Source of the DNA: Morella rubra
Taxonomy: Eukaryota > Streptophyta > Magnoliopsida > Fagales > Myricaceae
DNA length: 64,000 nucleotides
Direction of reading: 5' to 3'
Assembly (NCBI GenBank): GCA_003952965.2
Contig: CM025856.1
Location: 12,037,082 to 12,101,081 of the forward strand
Shown here piece after piece: positions 38,136-49,756 of the stretch. The translations under genes were made by a program, and so were the position numbers. Position 1 is the stretch's first letter. Every line of letters begins with the position of its first letter. Below the pieces are notes generated by a model. It saw only the letters and a program-made list of their open reading frames with translations, did not search any database and was not told the origin of the DNA.

Positions 38136-39206
38136 ATGGCTGGGTACGGTTATGCTTACAGAGGCTACTCTACCTACGATGGGTTTGCACCAAGTGCTGA
38201 TGGGTGGAGTGAAGCAAGATACGGAAGCTACTATGGATATACTCACAGATCCCAACCAAAGTTCGAGCCAGTAAAAGACTATGGGTACTGGCACAATCCG
38301 CACCAACGGTCGAGCCAGTGAAAAATTATGGATCCAGATATAGTTCCCCACCGAAGGTAGAGCCAGTGAAAGACTATGGATGCAGATGGAGCTCTCCACC
38401 AAAGGTTGATCCAGTGAAGGACTATGGATACAAGGTCGAGCCAGTGAAAGATCGCGGATATAAGGCCGAGCCGATGAAGGCCTATGCATTTAAGCCCGAG
38501 CCAGAGAAAGACTACGAATACAAGGACGTGCAGCCGAAGGACTATGGATATAAAGTTGGACCAGTGAAAGGCTATGATCGGCCACAGGAAGTTGAGGAGT
38601 TCATCACCAAAATCCAGACTGATGCTAGCCGACCCAACATCGGCCCTTTTAATGCTCCATACAGGCACCATACTCAGTCAAGCGGGCAGAATGGAATTAC
38701 TGGCTATGGTGACAAGAATGACAGCAGCAGCAAAGATTGGCGAAAGCCCAGCGGAAATACCACTCGGAATGATAACTATGATGACTACAACCGCAAGAAT
38801 GACACTGCAGTGGAATCCTCCATGGTCACAACTCAAGGTTGGGCTAGGCCGAGTCCGTCAATGTGGGCTGCACCACCAACTCGTGATACCACACTCGGCA
38901 CACCTAAAACTGATATTGGTACAGCTATGGAGAATTTTAAGGAGGCCGCTGCAAAGGCTTTATCTGTTAATGATGCTCCTCCAAAGTCCCGTTACGCAGT
39001 GCCAAAAAGAGACACCTTCTTAACACCCCCAAAGAAGGATACCTATGCAGACAGAGACCATTGACAGCAGGGAAGCTGCAAGGCGATATGGCAACGTCTC
39101 CTCCTTATCGACTCGAACACAACCGACTGCTGAGAGTTACAAGACGACCATTGACAGTAAAAAGGCTGCCGAGAAGTACGGTGGTGCACCTATTCCTTCG
39201 ATCTAA
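38136..39206 (+). pseudogene. Tyr/Lys/Pro-repeat protein gene, copy A (frameshifted)
   Basis: An unrecognised, plant-type low-complexity protein. It starts MAGYGYAYRGYSTYDG and carries about nine degenerate repeats of the form EPVKDYGYK (sometimes with a YSSPPKV insert) over about 130 residues. A Ser/Asn/Asp-rich middle follows, and the tail has two related motifs, TIDSREAARRYG and TIDSKKAAEKYGG, ending before TAA at 39204-39206. Predicted to be intrinsically disordered. The frame is broken twice. One shift is near 38290, between the KDYGYW and PTVEPVKNYGS blocks, and is shared with copy C. The other is an extra four bases (acag) near 39050, absent from copy C. The longest surviving frame is 38318-39064 (248 codons). 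Either a decayed gene or sequence error; I lean to pseudogene because copy C carries different lesions. Confidence 0.65.
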
Positions 39207-42030
39207 ATAGAAGATTTATGTACATGATCCTATGGCTCCTGTGGGTGCTCAAGGAGGTTTGTTCTGGAATCTTAGCCTGTTCCCATCTATCTGCATTTCC
39301 TTTTATTTACTTAGTATAAGTTTCGGGGTATGCAATTTGAATGGATGTGCCTTATACTGGAGTAAGCATGTGTTATGACACCAATAAACTTAAGGGGTGT
39401 CCTATTTATGTACTGTCTGAAATCTTTGTGCGATGTTTCTGATGTTTTTCTTACACTGCATACAAGTCCATACTGTTAGTGTTATGTATGTGTTGCCAAT
39501 ATTCCACGTCAAAATTCAGTGCAATCGAGTTGTAAGTAGTTGAGTCAAGTGAGAAGTTGAAAAAGAAATAGGAAGCTTCACACTCTTCGCCGCTTGCTCG
39601 CGGCTTGAGCTTCAAAGTTACATATTCATTTTGCTCACTTGCTGCGCCACTTGCATTCGAAAGCTATAAGGTCTATCCACTCACTTACCTCTCGACCGCT
39701 AGTTCAAACATCTCGATAAACATGATTTTCTCGAGTTTTGATGAGATTGTATCACTAGATAAGTATAAGCACATGTGATATTGAAGATCTAAACTAAGAG
39801 AGGCGATACAATATCATCCCGATAAACATGATCCTTTTGAGTATTGATGAGACTGTATCACTTGAATACCTTTAAATACTTGTAATACTCGAGATCTGGG
39901 GCCAGAAAGTATTAAAATACTTTCTATTGTTGGAAAGAAAACCCTATTCCATGTTTCAGACCTAGAAATCCAGATTTTCTCTCAATCAATCATCAAAAAT
40001 CGAAAACCAACCTTCCATGTGAAGGCTTTAGAGTTATGGAAGAATTTGGTTGTTAGGGTTCCAACGGTAAAGATCGAGTGCGTTCTGTGAAGAGTCCATT
40101 AAAAAAAAAAAGCCTCATAGTTCTAGGGTTTTGCAACTTGTTGCGGATCCGAGTGGATCACTTGAATTATTACAAGTCGGGATATTGGAGTCTGCAAAGG
40201 TTTTGTTGTGTCTGAATTATATTTATAAGGTTTTCTTCTTATTGATTTTAGGTGGCGCTGATAGTCATGAGTGGTTTTTCTTTTGCAGGTTGGGTAGTCT
40301 GTTTTGTTGATGGAATGTGAGCTGCAGGAGATCGAACCCATCTTCTTATGGTAAAATATTATATTTGTTACGCTTATTATGCTATTATCGCTTTTGTTTG
40401 TGATTATTTATATAATTTTTAGTTTAAAACTTTTCAAATATATATATCTCTCTTTTATGTGATAGCTTTTGGCTCCGACTAGCTATGTATATGTTTATAC
40501 TTAGTAACCTTTAAAAAGAATCGTGTGGGCCAATATTATTTATTAATAGTCCATAAACTTTTCAAGTAAATTTATTTCTTTACTCTAATTAAATTATATC
40601 TTTAACTTTTAAAATCTCTCTATATTGTTCTATGACTAAACCGTTTTTCCATTAAATTTTCCACATTATATCTAGTAAGGGCTTTTTGGTCATTCAAACA
40701 CCTGGGGGAACTCACGTGTGTACCCCCGCCATGTGGACATTATATTATATAAAGAAAACTTAGGGGTCAGTACTAGCACAGGACGTGACAATAATAAACG
40801 GACCTACACAAACCTCTCAGGTCTAAGGATACCATAAGTTAATTGTGTTGAATATCATTATAGTCATCACTAATCACTTTTAAAATATTCATATTTGATC
40901 TCGTTCAGTGCATGTACTCTTGCAGTTCACTCCTTTTAAGGTCACCACCTCAATGACGAGTCCATCATCCTATTTAATAGAGGCACAACGAGTGTAGACA
41001 TATTTACACATAAATAGATCCTTGGTCTAGAACAACTGTCAAGTGAACAAGAAATCGAAAAATCATACTTCTCCGCCTTTGATTCAATAATCATCAACAT
41101 TACTTTTTTACAATGTACTCAACAATAAAACTGTGTGACATCTTATATCATAACATAATACTCGGAAATAAATAAACACATATGACAATAATTTTTAAAA
41201 TATAATTATCTCATAATTATTCATAAATAACTGATTTTTAGGGCATATATCTTACATTCTCTCGTCTAAAAAGCTGCACCTCAGATGTGACTAACTTTTA
41301 CAAGGAAAGAAATATGAAAAGGACCAATCCCTTTTTTAGATGAAAATCGTAAAAGTTAATTATCTTGACACGTCTCTGTCTCTCTCTAAATTGCCTTTTC
41401 CTATCTCCATATTTAATTTCCCCCTTTTACTTCCATTAGTTGTTAGTTTTGTATATTTTTTTGAATTTTGTTTGTTTTGTCAATCATTCCGTGTTATGTC
41501 TGATCGAGTTGTATTTTCTCACATATTTGTTCAAGTGTTAGATAATTCTGACCAAAGTTTATATTCAACAAATGTTTAACAAGCTCGAGCGTCTTGAAAA
41601 GTTTTATACAGAGACATTTTTATGTCATTAGCATTTTGCAACAAGCTCGTCGATCAACTATGATTTCTACAGAAACAAGTCGTACCCGGCTCGAGCGACT
41701 TTCGGCGAATTTCAAAAATTGTAGATTTTTGAGATTTCCTTGTGGATGTTTTTGAAACCCTATAGGTAAACTAAGAATCGTTTTAGTGGGCCAAAAATGC
41801 TTATTATTAATTAATTATTTTCCATAGTTGTAACAAGTCGTCAAGTAAATTTGCATCCATCAATTATTGATTTCAGACACTTTACTTTTCGTTAAAATTT
41901 TTTTCATATCTTTAACTAATAATTTTAATGCGCATATCGAATTGGACTATTTAATGCCCGTTGAATTTTCTGGGTGACCTTTAGTGTTTGGCAAGGTTTG
42001 GTGTTTAATTGTTAAAATTTGGGGGTGTAA
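39207..42030. other. Non-coding tail of unit A and downstream spacer
   Basis: Includes a probable 3' region of the repeat-protein gene (aataaact near 39385) and AT-rich sequence with no coding signal. 39207-41452 recurs at 53260-55672. The part from about 40205 also recurs, more diverged, at 42031-43290. A degraded MITE-like fragment resembling the element at 32.7 kb lies near 41845-42020. Confidence 0.6.
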
Positions 42031-43290
42031 ATTATTATTTATAAGGTTTTTTCTTTATTGAATTTTAGGTGGCGCTGTTCATAGTCATGAGTGGTTTTTC
42101 TTTTGCAAGTCTGTTTTGTTGATGGGATATGAGGTGCAAGAGAACCCATCTTCTTATGTTAAAATATTATGTTTGTTACGTTTATTATGCTATTATCGCT
42201 TTTGTTTGTGATTAGTGATAGCTTACTAGCTATGTATATGTTTATACTTAGTAACCTTTAAAAAGAATCGTGTGGGCCAATATATTTATTAATAGTCCAT
42301 AGTTGTAACTTTAAGTAAATTTATTTCTTTACTCTAATTAAATTATATCTTAACTTTTAATTCTCTATATCGTTCTATGACTAAACTGTTTTTCCGTTGA
42401 ATTTTCTGGTAATGGCTTTTTGGTTATTCAAATACCTGGGAGAACTTACGTGTCGTAATTGCCATGTGTACATTCTAATACTATAAAGAGAGCATATGGG
42501 TCAGTACGAGCACAGGGCATGCAATAATAAACACCTACACAAACCTCTCAGGTCTAATGATACCATAAGCTAACTGTGTTGAATATCATTGTAGTCATCA
42601 GTGATTACTTTTTAAAGATATTCGCATTTGATCTCGTTCAATGCATGTACTCTTACATTGCACCACTGCTTAATGTCACCACCTCAATGCGGAGTTCATC
42701 ATCCTATTTAATAGAGGCACAACGAGTGTAAACTATTTACACATAAATAGATACCTCGGTCTAGAACAACGTCAAGTGAACAAGGAACTGAAGATCATAC
42801 TCTTCGCCTTTGATTCAATAATCATCAGTATGACTTTTCTACAATATACTCAACAATAAAACTGTGTGACATCTTATATCACAACATAATACCCATAAAT
42901 AAATAAACATGTAACAATAAAAAAAAAATAATTATCTCATAATCATTCTTAAATAGCTGATTTTTAAGGCATACATTTTACACTCTCTCATCTGAAAAGC
43001 TTCACTTGAGATTAGCTTTTTAAAAGGAAAGAAATATGAAAAGGACCAATGCCTTTGTTAGATGAAAAGCGTAAAAGTTAATTACCTTGACACGTCTCTC
43101 TCTCTCTTCTAAATTGCCTTTTCCTATCTCCATATTTAATTTCCCCCTTTTACTTCCATTAGTTGTTAGTTGTTGTTATGTTTTTGAATTTGTACTTTTT
43201 GGCAAATGAACATGTTTTCCTTATGAATTAATTTGTAGCTCTTTTCTCACGTATATTCTCGATCCTAAGCTAGCTTTTTTGTTTCCTTGT
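42031..43290. repeat. Older diverged copy of the unit A tail
   Basis: Matches 40205-41452 and 54270-55690 in order (ttttaggtggcgctg, atcgtgtgggccaatat, cctcaggtctaa, aggcacaacgagtgta, cctatctccatatttaattt). It has many substitutions and deletions, for example a loss of about 70 bp near 42212. It is clearly more diverged than A is from C, so it predates the A/C duplication. No coding content. Confidence 0.85.
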
Positions 43291-44216
43291 GGATGATTTT
43301 TGAAACCCTACTAGCGTGATAGAACGTATATCTTCGCTGCCCCCTTCCTTGAGAGGAAGATTGTGCTTCAAGCTTCATAGTGTTGAAGGTGTGAAGTGTT
43401 CGTGAAGATCTTTAAGAAGAACCTCAAGACTGCTTGGAGCTCTAGCACATTATTACATCAGTTGTCAGAGTCAAGCAACTGAAATCACTGTTGTAAGGTT
43501 TCTTCTTAGTGGATTTTGCCTAGCTGGTTTTCCTTTGAATCAAAGGTTTTCACCTCATCAAATAATTTCTTTACAAATTGATTTATTGCTTTGATGATTG
43601 TTCTTGATATATCTAGACTGATCAATTTTAGAACTTGTTTTAAAATCATTAATTTTTAGATTTAATTTAGGTCTAAACTAGGTTTTTCATTTTTGAATTT
43701 GCACTTTTGAAATGAACAATGAATTAATTTGTAGCTCTTTTCTCACGTATATTCTTGATCCTAACTAGTTAGGCCCATAGCATACTAATCTCGTGTAGGG
43801 CATTCAAGCCAAGTATTGGTTGTTCAAACTCAACTCCTTAGACATATATTCGAGTTGAAGCTTAAGAGAGCTTGAATCCACCTTCTAAGGGGTGTTCGAA
43901 CTTGGCTATTAAAATTTTTCATGTACGAACAAGCTCGAGCTCGATTAAGTATCAGAACAAACTTATTCGAAGCTCAAACTCGAACAACCGACAAATTTTG
44001 AACTTAGAAAACACAGATATCACAAACAAAACTCAAATCAAGCCTCGACATATGGTGTCATAGTACATTATACACAACATATCATAAACACTTGACATTT
44101 GTGAACCTTTTTTTAGAAAATATTTAGATTCATATAACCAATGTTAATTGGCAAAAATGACCGACACCATATATTTAATATATAGAGGGCATAACAAATC
44201 CATATATTTATTGGAA
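43291..44216. other. Spacer between tail copy and unit B
   Basis: No supported gene. A block ending in attaatttgtagctcttttc occurs both at about 43195-43275 and at 43695-43765, bracketing about 430 bp of unrelated sequence. The 43.7-43.8 kb copy also matches 55.72-55.80 kb, so this is the outer edge of the duplicated tail. Gag/cgag-rich, degenerate sequence follows to 44.05 kb. Confidence 0.5.
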
Positions 44217-44728
44217 AAATACACATTGCACCCTCCAACTATGCAGTTGTGTCATTTTGCACCTCAAACTATTATTTTTGTTATATTGCATCCATCAATT
44301 ATTGGTTTTAGACACTTTGCACTATCCGTTAAAATTTTTTAAGAAATTTAAACGGAAAATAATTTTTTGCGCATGAAATGATAATTTATGCCCAAAATTT
44401 TTTAAATGGTGACAATTTTACAGGTTGGTGATGTTTGATTGTTAAAATTTGGGGGGTAGGAGTTAGTGAAAAATGAAGAGAGATAATTTGAATGAATTTT
44501 TTTATATTTATTGGAGTGAAAAGTGATGATTTATGAGGAGAGAGAAAATTTTGTGTAATTTTATATTTTGGCTCCTAAAAATTAATTTCCGTTAAAATTT
44601 CCTGTCAATTTTAATTAAGGGTGCAAAGTGATTGAAATCAATAGTTTGTGGGTGCAGCGTGACAAAAACAATATTTTGGGATGCAAAGTGTCCCCATAGT
44701 TGGGGGTACAAATGTATTTGTCTTTATT
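44217..44728. mobile_element. MITE-like element (copy B) with nested insertion
   Basis: Same palindromic family as at 32.7 kb, starting acacattgcaccctccaact. It is interrupted at about 44380-44594 by roughly 215 bp of other AT-rich sequence, part of which resembles the repeat at 21.6 kb. The right arm resumes at cctgtcaattttaatt. This element marks the left boundary of unit B. Confidence 0.65.
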
Positions 44729-46795
44729 TATTTATGATGTCGAAATTTTGTGTATAGAGTTTTTTTAAGACGATATACTATCAGAACAATCATTGTTTTC
44801 CAAGTGTTGTTTGACAATAATTTATTCGCATAATCAACTTGTTTTCATTGGTTTACCAGAGATATATCGCGCTTGATGTGTCGTGGAAGTATGCAACTGA
44901 AGATGGTGTATTATAGAGAAACATCTATACCCAAATCTCATTTTGGAAAAAGCAATTCATTCTAATACTTTCTCCTTCAAATGTCTTATCCTTATAAAAG
45001 AGTAGCTGAAGTTCAAGACCAAATTTAGCACATGCACTATCATCTGGCATCTGTTTATGGTCTTAATTCCATATTTGTGTATCATTACCCCCATGCTCAT
45101 GATCATATGATTCCCTGAAGTGGAAGTTCTTAACGGAAAAAAGAAAGTTCCTACATGGTTGCCAGTGAATCCATATATTTTACAGTCAACTTTTACATCA
45201 GCAATATGGATTAGTTTTGAACAGAACAAATCTTAGTTCAAGCCCAATTGGCCAGCCTGCAGCCTAGTTTACATCATCCTACACTTTTGTTTGGGATTTT
45301 GTTGACCTCCAGCCTGAATCAGCCTTTCTTAAGTTGCATCCAATCATGCAGTGGTGGCAATCAGGTTGAAGCTTGACATTACAATTGCATAAATTGGCAG
45401 GTTATTGCGCTTTGCTTATGGTTCCATAATGTTCTCAACTTTGGGAGATGGAAAGATAGTGAAAGGTCTTGCCGGGGTACCAACTGAAGGTCCTGTGTTA
45501 TTTGTTGGTTATCACATGTTGATGGGACTTGAACTCTTTCCACTTGTTGAACGATTTTTGAGCGAGAAAAATATTATGGTTCGTGGTTTAGCTCATCCAA
45601 ATTTGTTTTTGAGGACCTTTGAGAGTTCATCTTCTGAATTTTTTGTCGGAGATTGGGTCAAAGTGTTTGGTGGACTACCTGTCACAGCAAGCAATTTTTT
45701 CAAATTGCTTTCAGAAAAATCACATGTGCTTCTTTATCCTGGTGGTGCACGTGAGGCTCTGCATTACAAGGTGTGTCAAGGTCCGTGTGTCATTTCGCTT
45801 ACTTTCTGCCAGATACATAAAGACCACATGCTTTGAAGTGATCAACTTTGATGGACCTGAATCTCCTTGTTCCTTATTTACTTCCAACTCCATATACATA
45901 AGAGGGTAAAAATAGTATAAGGTTGCCTCGAACAGCAAATGCACCGAATAACGTTTGTTGTGATAATGTCTCTACTTACTTGTGAACGTTAAACCTTTTC
46001 AATAGAGGAAAATCTTTGAACTTCTGTTGCACAAAAATTTCTTTAGGCCTTTCTTCGTTTTCATATTTCGTGTTCAGAATGCGGGTTAATAAGTGACTAG
46101 ATTACCTTGTTGCCCTTAATCCTTGCCGTTGCTTAGACTGTTGTATATCTTTCAAAACTCACTTTGCCAGAGTTAATGGTGTTTCCATCTTGTTCAGGGA
46201 GAAGAATACAATTTATTTTGGCCTGATCAGCCAGAATTCGTGAGAATGGCCGCCCGGTTTGGAGCCAAAATTGTACCATTTGGAGTTGTCGGAGAAGATG
46301 ATATAGCAGAAGTAAGCTTGTGCTTTTGTTCTTATCAAAAAGTCTTGTAATCTTTGCATGAGAGCTTTTTCTGATAGTGAAAAATTAATGTGGATCTTAT
46401 GTTTTACTTGAGCTTCTTTTTCATCCATTTGATATTCATTGTCAATCTTGTATGGATCATTTGACTAATGAAGTCTGGGAGAGTCAGTTTTCTAGAGCAT
46501 ACAATTATGGATTCATTTTTCTCTCCAACTGGAAGTACGGAGTCTTTTCCTTTTTAATTTTGTCGGTCAATTGGAATCCTTGTATGTTTACAGTTACCTG
46601 CATGAAAGCTTTTCAGAGTTCAAATCTTCAGTTCACATGGGCTTCTTGGATCTGCAGCCTAGCAGGACAATCATCCTACAAGTGGAAATTTTCCGTGTCC
46701 AGCCTTAGGCAAGGTTTCAAAGCCATCGAATCATCAAGATGACAACCAGAAAATGAAGCTTGACATGCGATAACAAAACTTGCATGGAAGGTTAT
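44729..46795. repeat. Segmental duplication, unit B (partial)
   Basis: Near-copy of 32969-34850: intron 9 remainder, PES exon 10, intron 10 and exon 11. At about 46503 homology breaks (after ctagagcataca). About 135 bp of unrelated sequence follow, then cttcttggatc homology briefly returns near 46640. Unique sequence then leads straight into the truncated MITE-like element of unit C at 46796. PES exons 12-13 and the repeat-protein gene are missing. Confidence 0.85.
45401..46311 (+). pseudogene. PES acyltransferase fragment, exons 10-11 only (copy B)
   Basis: Exon 10 (45401-45770) and exon 11 (46198-46311) match the intact PES gene, with splice sites preserved. Exons 1-9 and 12-13 are absent. 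Against copy A I see two amino-acid changes in exon 10 (Ser to Tyr in RFASGS, Leu to Phe in ASNLFKLL), one in exon 11 (Lys to Asn in EEYKLF) and one silent change. This pattern fits loss of constraint. No promoter or terminal exon is evident, so it should not make a working acyltransferase. Confidence 0.9.
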
Positions 46796-47707
46796 ATGCA
46801 CCCACCATTATTGGTTTTAGACACTTTGCACCACCGTTAAAATTTTTAAGAAATTAAACGGAAAATAATTTTTTTGCGCTTGAAATTTTCCGTCAATTTT
46901 AAAAGAGGGTGCAAAGTGATTGAAATCAATACTTTGTGAGTACAACGTGACAAAAATAATAGTTTGGGATGCAAAATGTCCACATAGTTAGGGGTACAAA
47001 ATGCATTTGTCTTTATTTATTTATGATATCGAAATTTTGTGTTTAGAGTTCTTTTAAGACGGTATACTATCAGAACAATCATTGTTTTCCAAGTGTTGTT
47101 TGACAATAATTTATTCGCATAATCAACTTGTTTTCATTGGTTTACCAAAGATATATCACGCTTGATGTGTCGTGGAAGTATGCAACTGAAGATGGTGTAT
47201 TATAGAGAAACATCTATACCCAAATCTCATTTTGGAAAAAGCAATTCATTCTAATACTCTTCTCCTTCAAATGTCTTATCCTTATAAAAGAGTAACTGAA
47301 GTTCAAGACCAAATTTAGCACATGCACTATCATCTGGCATCTGTTTATGGTCTTAATTCCATATTTGTGTATCATTACCCCCATGCTCATCAATTTACTT
47401 CGCTATGATCATATGATTCCCTGAAGTGGAAGTTCTTAACGGAAAAAAGAAAGTTCCTACATGGTTGCCAGTGAATCCATATATTTTACAGTCAACTTTT
47501 ACATCAGCAATATGGATTAGTTTTGAACAGAACAAATCTTAGTTCAAGCCCGAATTGGCCAGCCTGCAGCCTAGTTCACATCATCCTACACTTTTGTTTG
47601 GGATTTTGTTGACCTCCAGCCTGAATCAGCCTTTCGAAAGTTGCATCCAATCATGCAGTGGTGGCAATCAGGTTGAAGCTTGACATTACAATTGCATAAA
47701 TTGGCAG

Positions 47708-49756
47708 GTTATTGCGCTTTGCTTCTGGTTCCATAATGTTCTCAACTTTGGGAGATGGAAAGATAGTGAAAGGTCTTGCTGGGGTACCAACTGAAGGTCC
47801 TGTGTTATTTGTTGGTTATCACATGTTGATGGGACTTGAACTCTTTCCACTTGTTGAACGGTTTTTGAGCGAGAAAAATATTATGGTTCGTGGTTTAGCT
47901 CATCCAAATTTGTTTTTGAGGACCTTTGAGAGTTCATCTTCTGAATTTTTTGTCGGAGATTGGGTCAAGGTGTTTGGTGGACTACCTGTCACAGCAAGCA
48001 ATCTTTTCAAATTGCTTTCAGAAAAATCACATGTGCTTCTTTATCCTGGTGGTGCACGTGAGGCTCTGCATTACAAGGTGTGTCAAGATCCGTGTGTCAT
48101 TTCGCTTACTTTCTGCCAGATACATAAAGACCACATGCTTTGAAGTGATCAACTTTGATGGACCTGAATCTCCTTGTTCCTTATTTACTTCCAACTCCAT
48201 ATACATAAGAGGGTAAAAATAGTATAAGGTTGCCTCGAACAGCAAATGCACCGAATAACGTTTGTTGTGATAATGTCTCTACTTACTTGTGAACGTTAAA
48301 CCTTTTCAATAGAGGAAAATCTTTGAACTTCTGTTGCACAAAAATTTCTTTAGGCCTTTCTTCGTTTTCATATTTCGTGTTCAGAATCGGGTTAAGAAGT
48401 GACTAGATTACCTTGTTGCCCTCAATCCTTGCCGTTGCTTAGACTGTTGTATATCTTTCAAAACTCACTTTGCCAGAGTTAATGGTGTTTCCATCTTGTT
48501 CAGGGAGAAGAATACAAGTTATTTTGGCCTGATCAGCCAGAATTCGTGAGAATGGCTGCCCGGTTTGGAGCCAAAATTGTACCATTTGGAGTTGTCGGAG
48601 AAGATGATATAGCAGAAGTAAGCTTGTGCTTTTGTTCTTATCAAAAAGTCTTGTAATCTTTGCATGAGAGCTTTTTCTGATAGTGAAAAATTAATGTGGA
48701 ATGTGGTTGCCATCTTATGTTTTACTTGAGCTTCTTTATCATCCATTTTCCCCTCTCATATCTTCCCCCCCCCCCCTCCTTTTTTAATTTCGATATTCAT
48801 TGTCAATTTATTAATGCTTGCATGGATCATTTGGTTCTAATGAAGTCTGGGAGAATCAGTTTTCTAGAGCATACACATTGGGCTTCTTGGATCAATATAA
48901 GGAGTGAGTTCGTGTGCATGAAATTTTCAAAAAGAACAAAAGTCCCACAAACTATGGTGGTAAGCAAGGTTAGGGTGATGTGTAATCATGGACGAGCTTG
49001 GAAAAATATTGAAACACAAAATGATAAAATCAGACCACACTACGATAACTTTTGGGTTGCACTTAACAAAGATGGAATTTCTGAGATTCATAAATTTGTT
49101 TGTAAGTACTAAGTTATTAGTGAAATCTATTCGAAAAGTATGCTTGCTTTCAATTCTTTTTCTTGAGCTTAATTTCGCCATTAACGTCCTATTTGCTTTG
49201 TGTTTGTTCTTTTACCACTTGTCATGTGGCAGATGGTCCTTGACTACCACGACCTAATTAAAATCCCTGTCGTTAATGATTTTATAAGAGATGCTAGTCG
49301 CAACACAATAAGAGTGAGGTAATTCCTCTCCAGCTAGTATTACAACTGTCTTCCAGTGGTCTCCTTTTAAATTACAAAAATAGAGATGATAGCCACTTCC
49401 CTATTTTAGGAAGTCAGGTTCCAGTTCCATTGACGGCATATGCTTGGGTTTACAGGGATAAGACAAGCGGGGAGGTTGCTAATCAAGAACTCTTTATTCC
49501 AGGGCTTTTGCCCAAGATACCTGGCCGCTTCTACTATTTGTTTGGGAAGCCCATAGAAATAAAGGGAAGGAAAGAGTTCCTGAAGGACAAAGAACTTGCA
49601 AACCAATTGTACTTGCAGATAAAATCTGAGGTTGAAAGCAATATGGCATTCTTGATTAAGAAGCGGGAGGAGGACCCGTATAGGAGTGTTATTGACAGAA
49701 CATTATATAAGGCGTTATATGCTCCTTCACATGAAGTTCCAACATTTGAGCCATAA
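47708..49756 (+). pseudogene. PES acyltransferase half, exons 10-13 (copy C), 5'-truncated but in frame
   Basis: Exons 47708-48077, 48504-48617, 49233-49318 and 49456-49756, with all splice sites intact, encode the whole C-terminal acyltransferase domain (about 289 codons) including VGYHMLMG, YPGGAREALH and the EEDPYRSV end. There is no stop or frameshift. Exons 1-9 (transit peptide and hydrolase half) are absent, and no promoter is apparent. Against copy A I find only three differences in the coding exons, all silent third-position changes in exon 10 (Ala, Arg, Lys codons). It could be a dead 5'-truncated copy too young to have decayed. Alternatively it could be a stand-alone acyltransferase started at the internal Met of SIMFST. 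Truncation makes pseudogene the default call. Confidence 0.75.

Larger units (their letters stand above)
32745..41452. repeat. Segmental duplication, unit A (pairs with 46796-55672)
   Basis: About 8.7 kb starting inside the MITE-like element. It contains PES exons 10-13, the spacer, the Tyr-rich repeat-protein gene and a non-coding tail. Aligned by eye with unit C, the copies differ only by sparse substitutions and small indels. The offset is 14,051 bp at PES exon 10 and 14,049 bp at exon 13. Similarity ends after ccattagttgttag. Confidence 0.93.

Noticed and set aside
38130..38671. Minus-strand frames of 119-130 codons rich in His/Ser/Leu
   Set aside because: They are antisense to the EPVKDYGY repeats. 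The repetitive codons leave the opposite strand open, and there is no independent conservation or motif.
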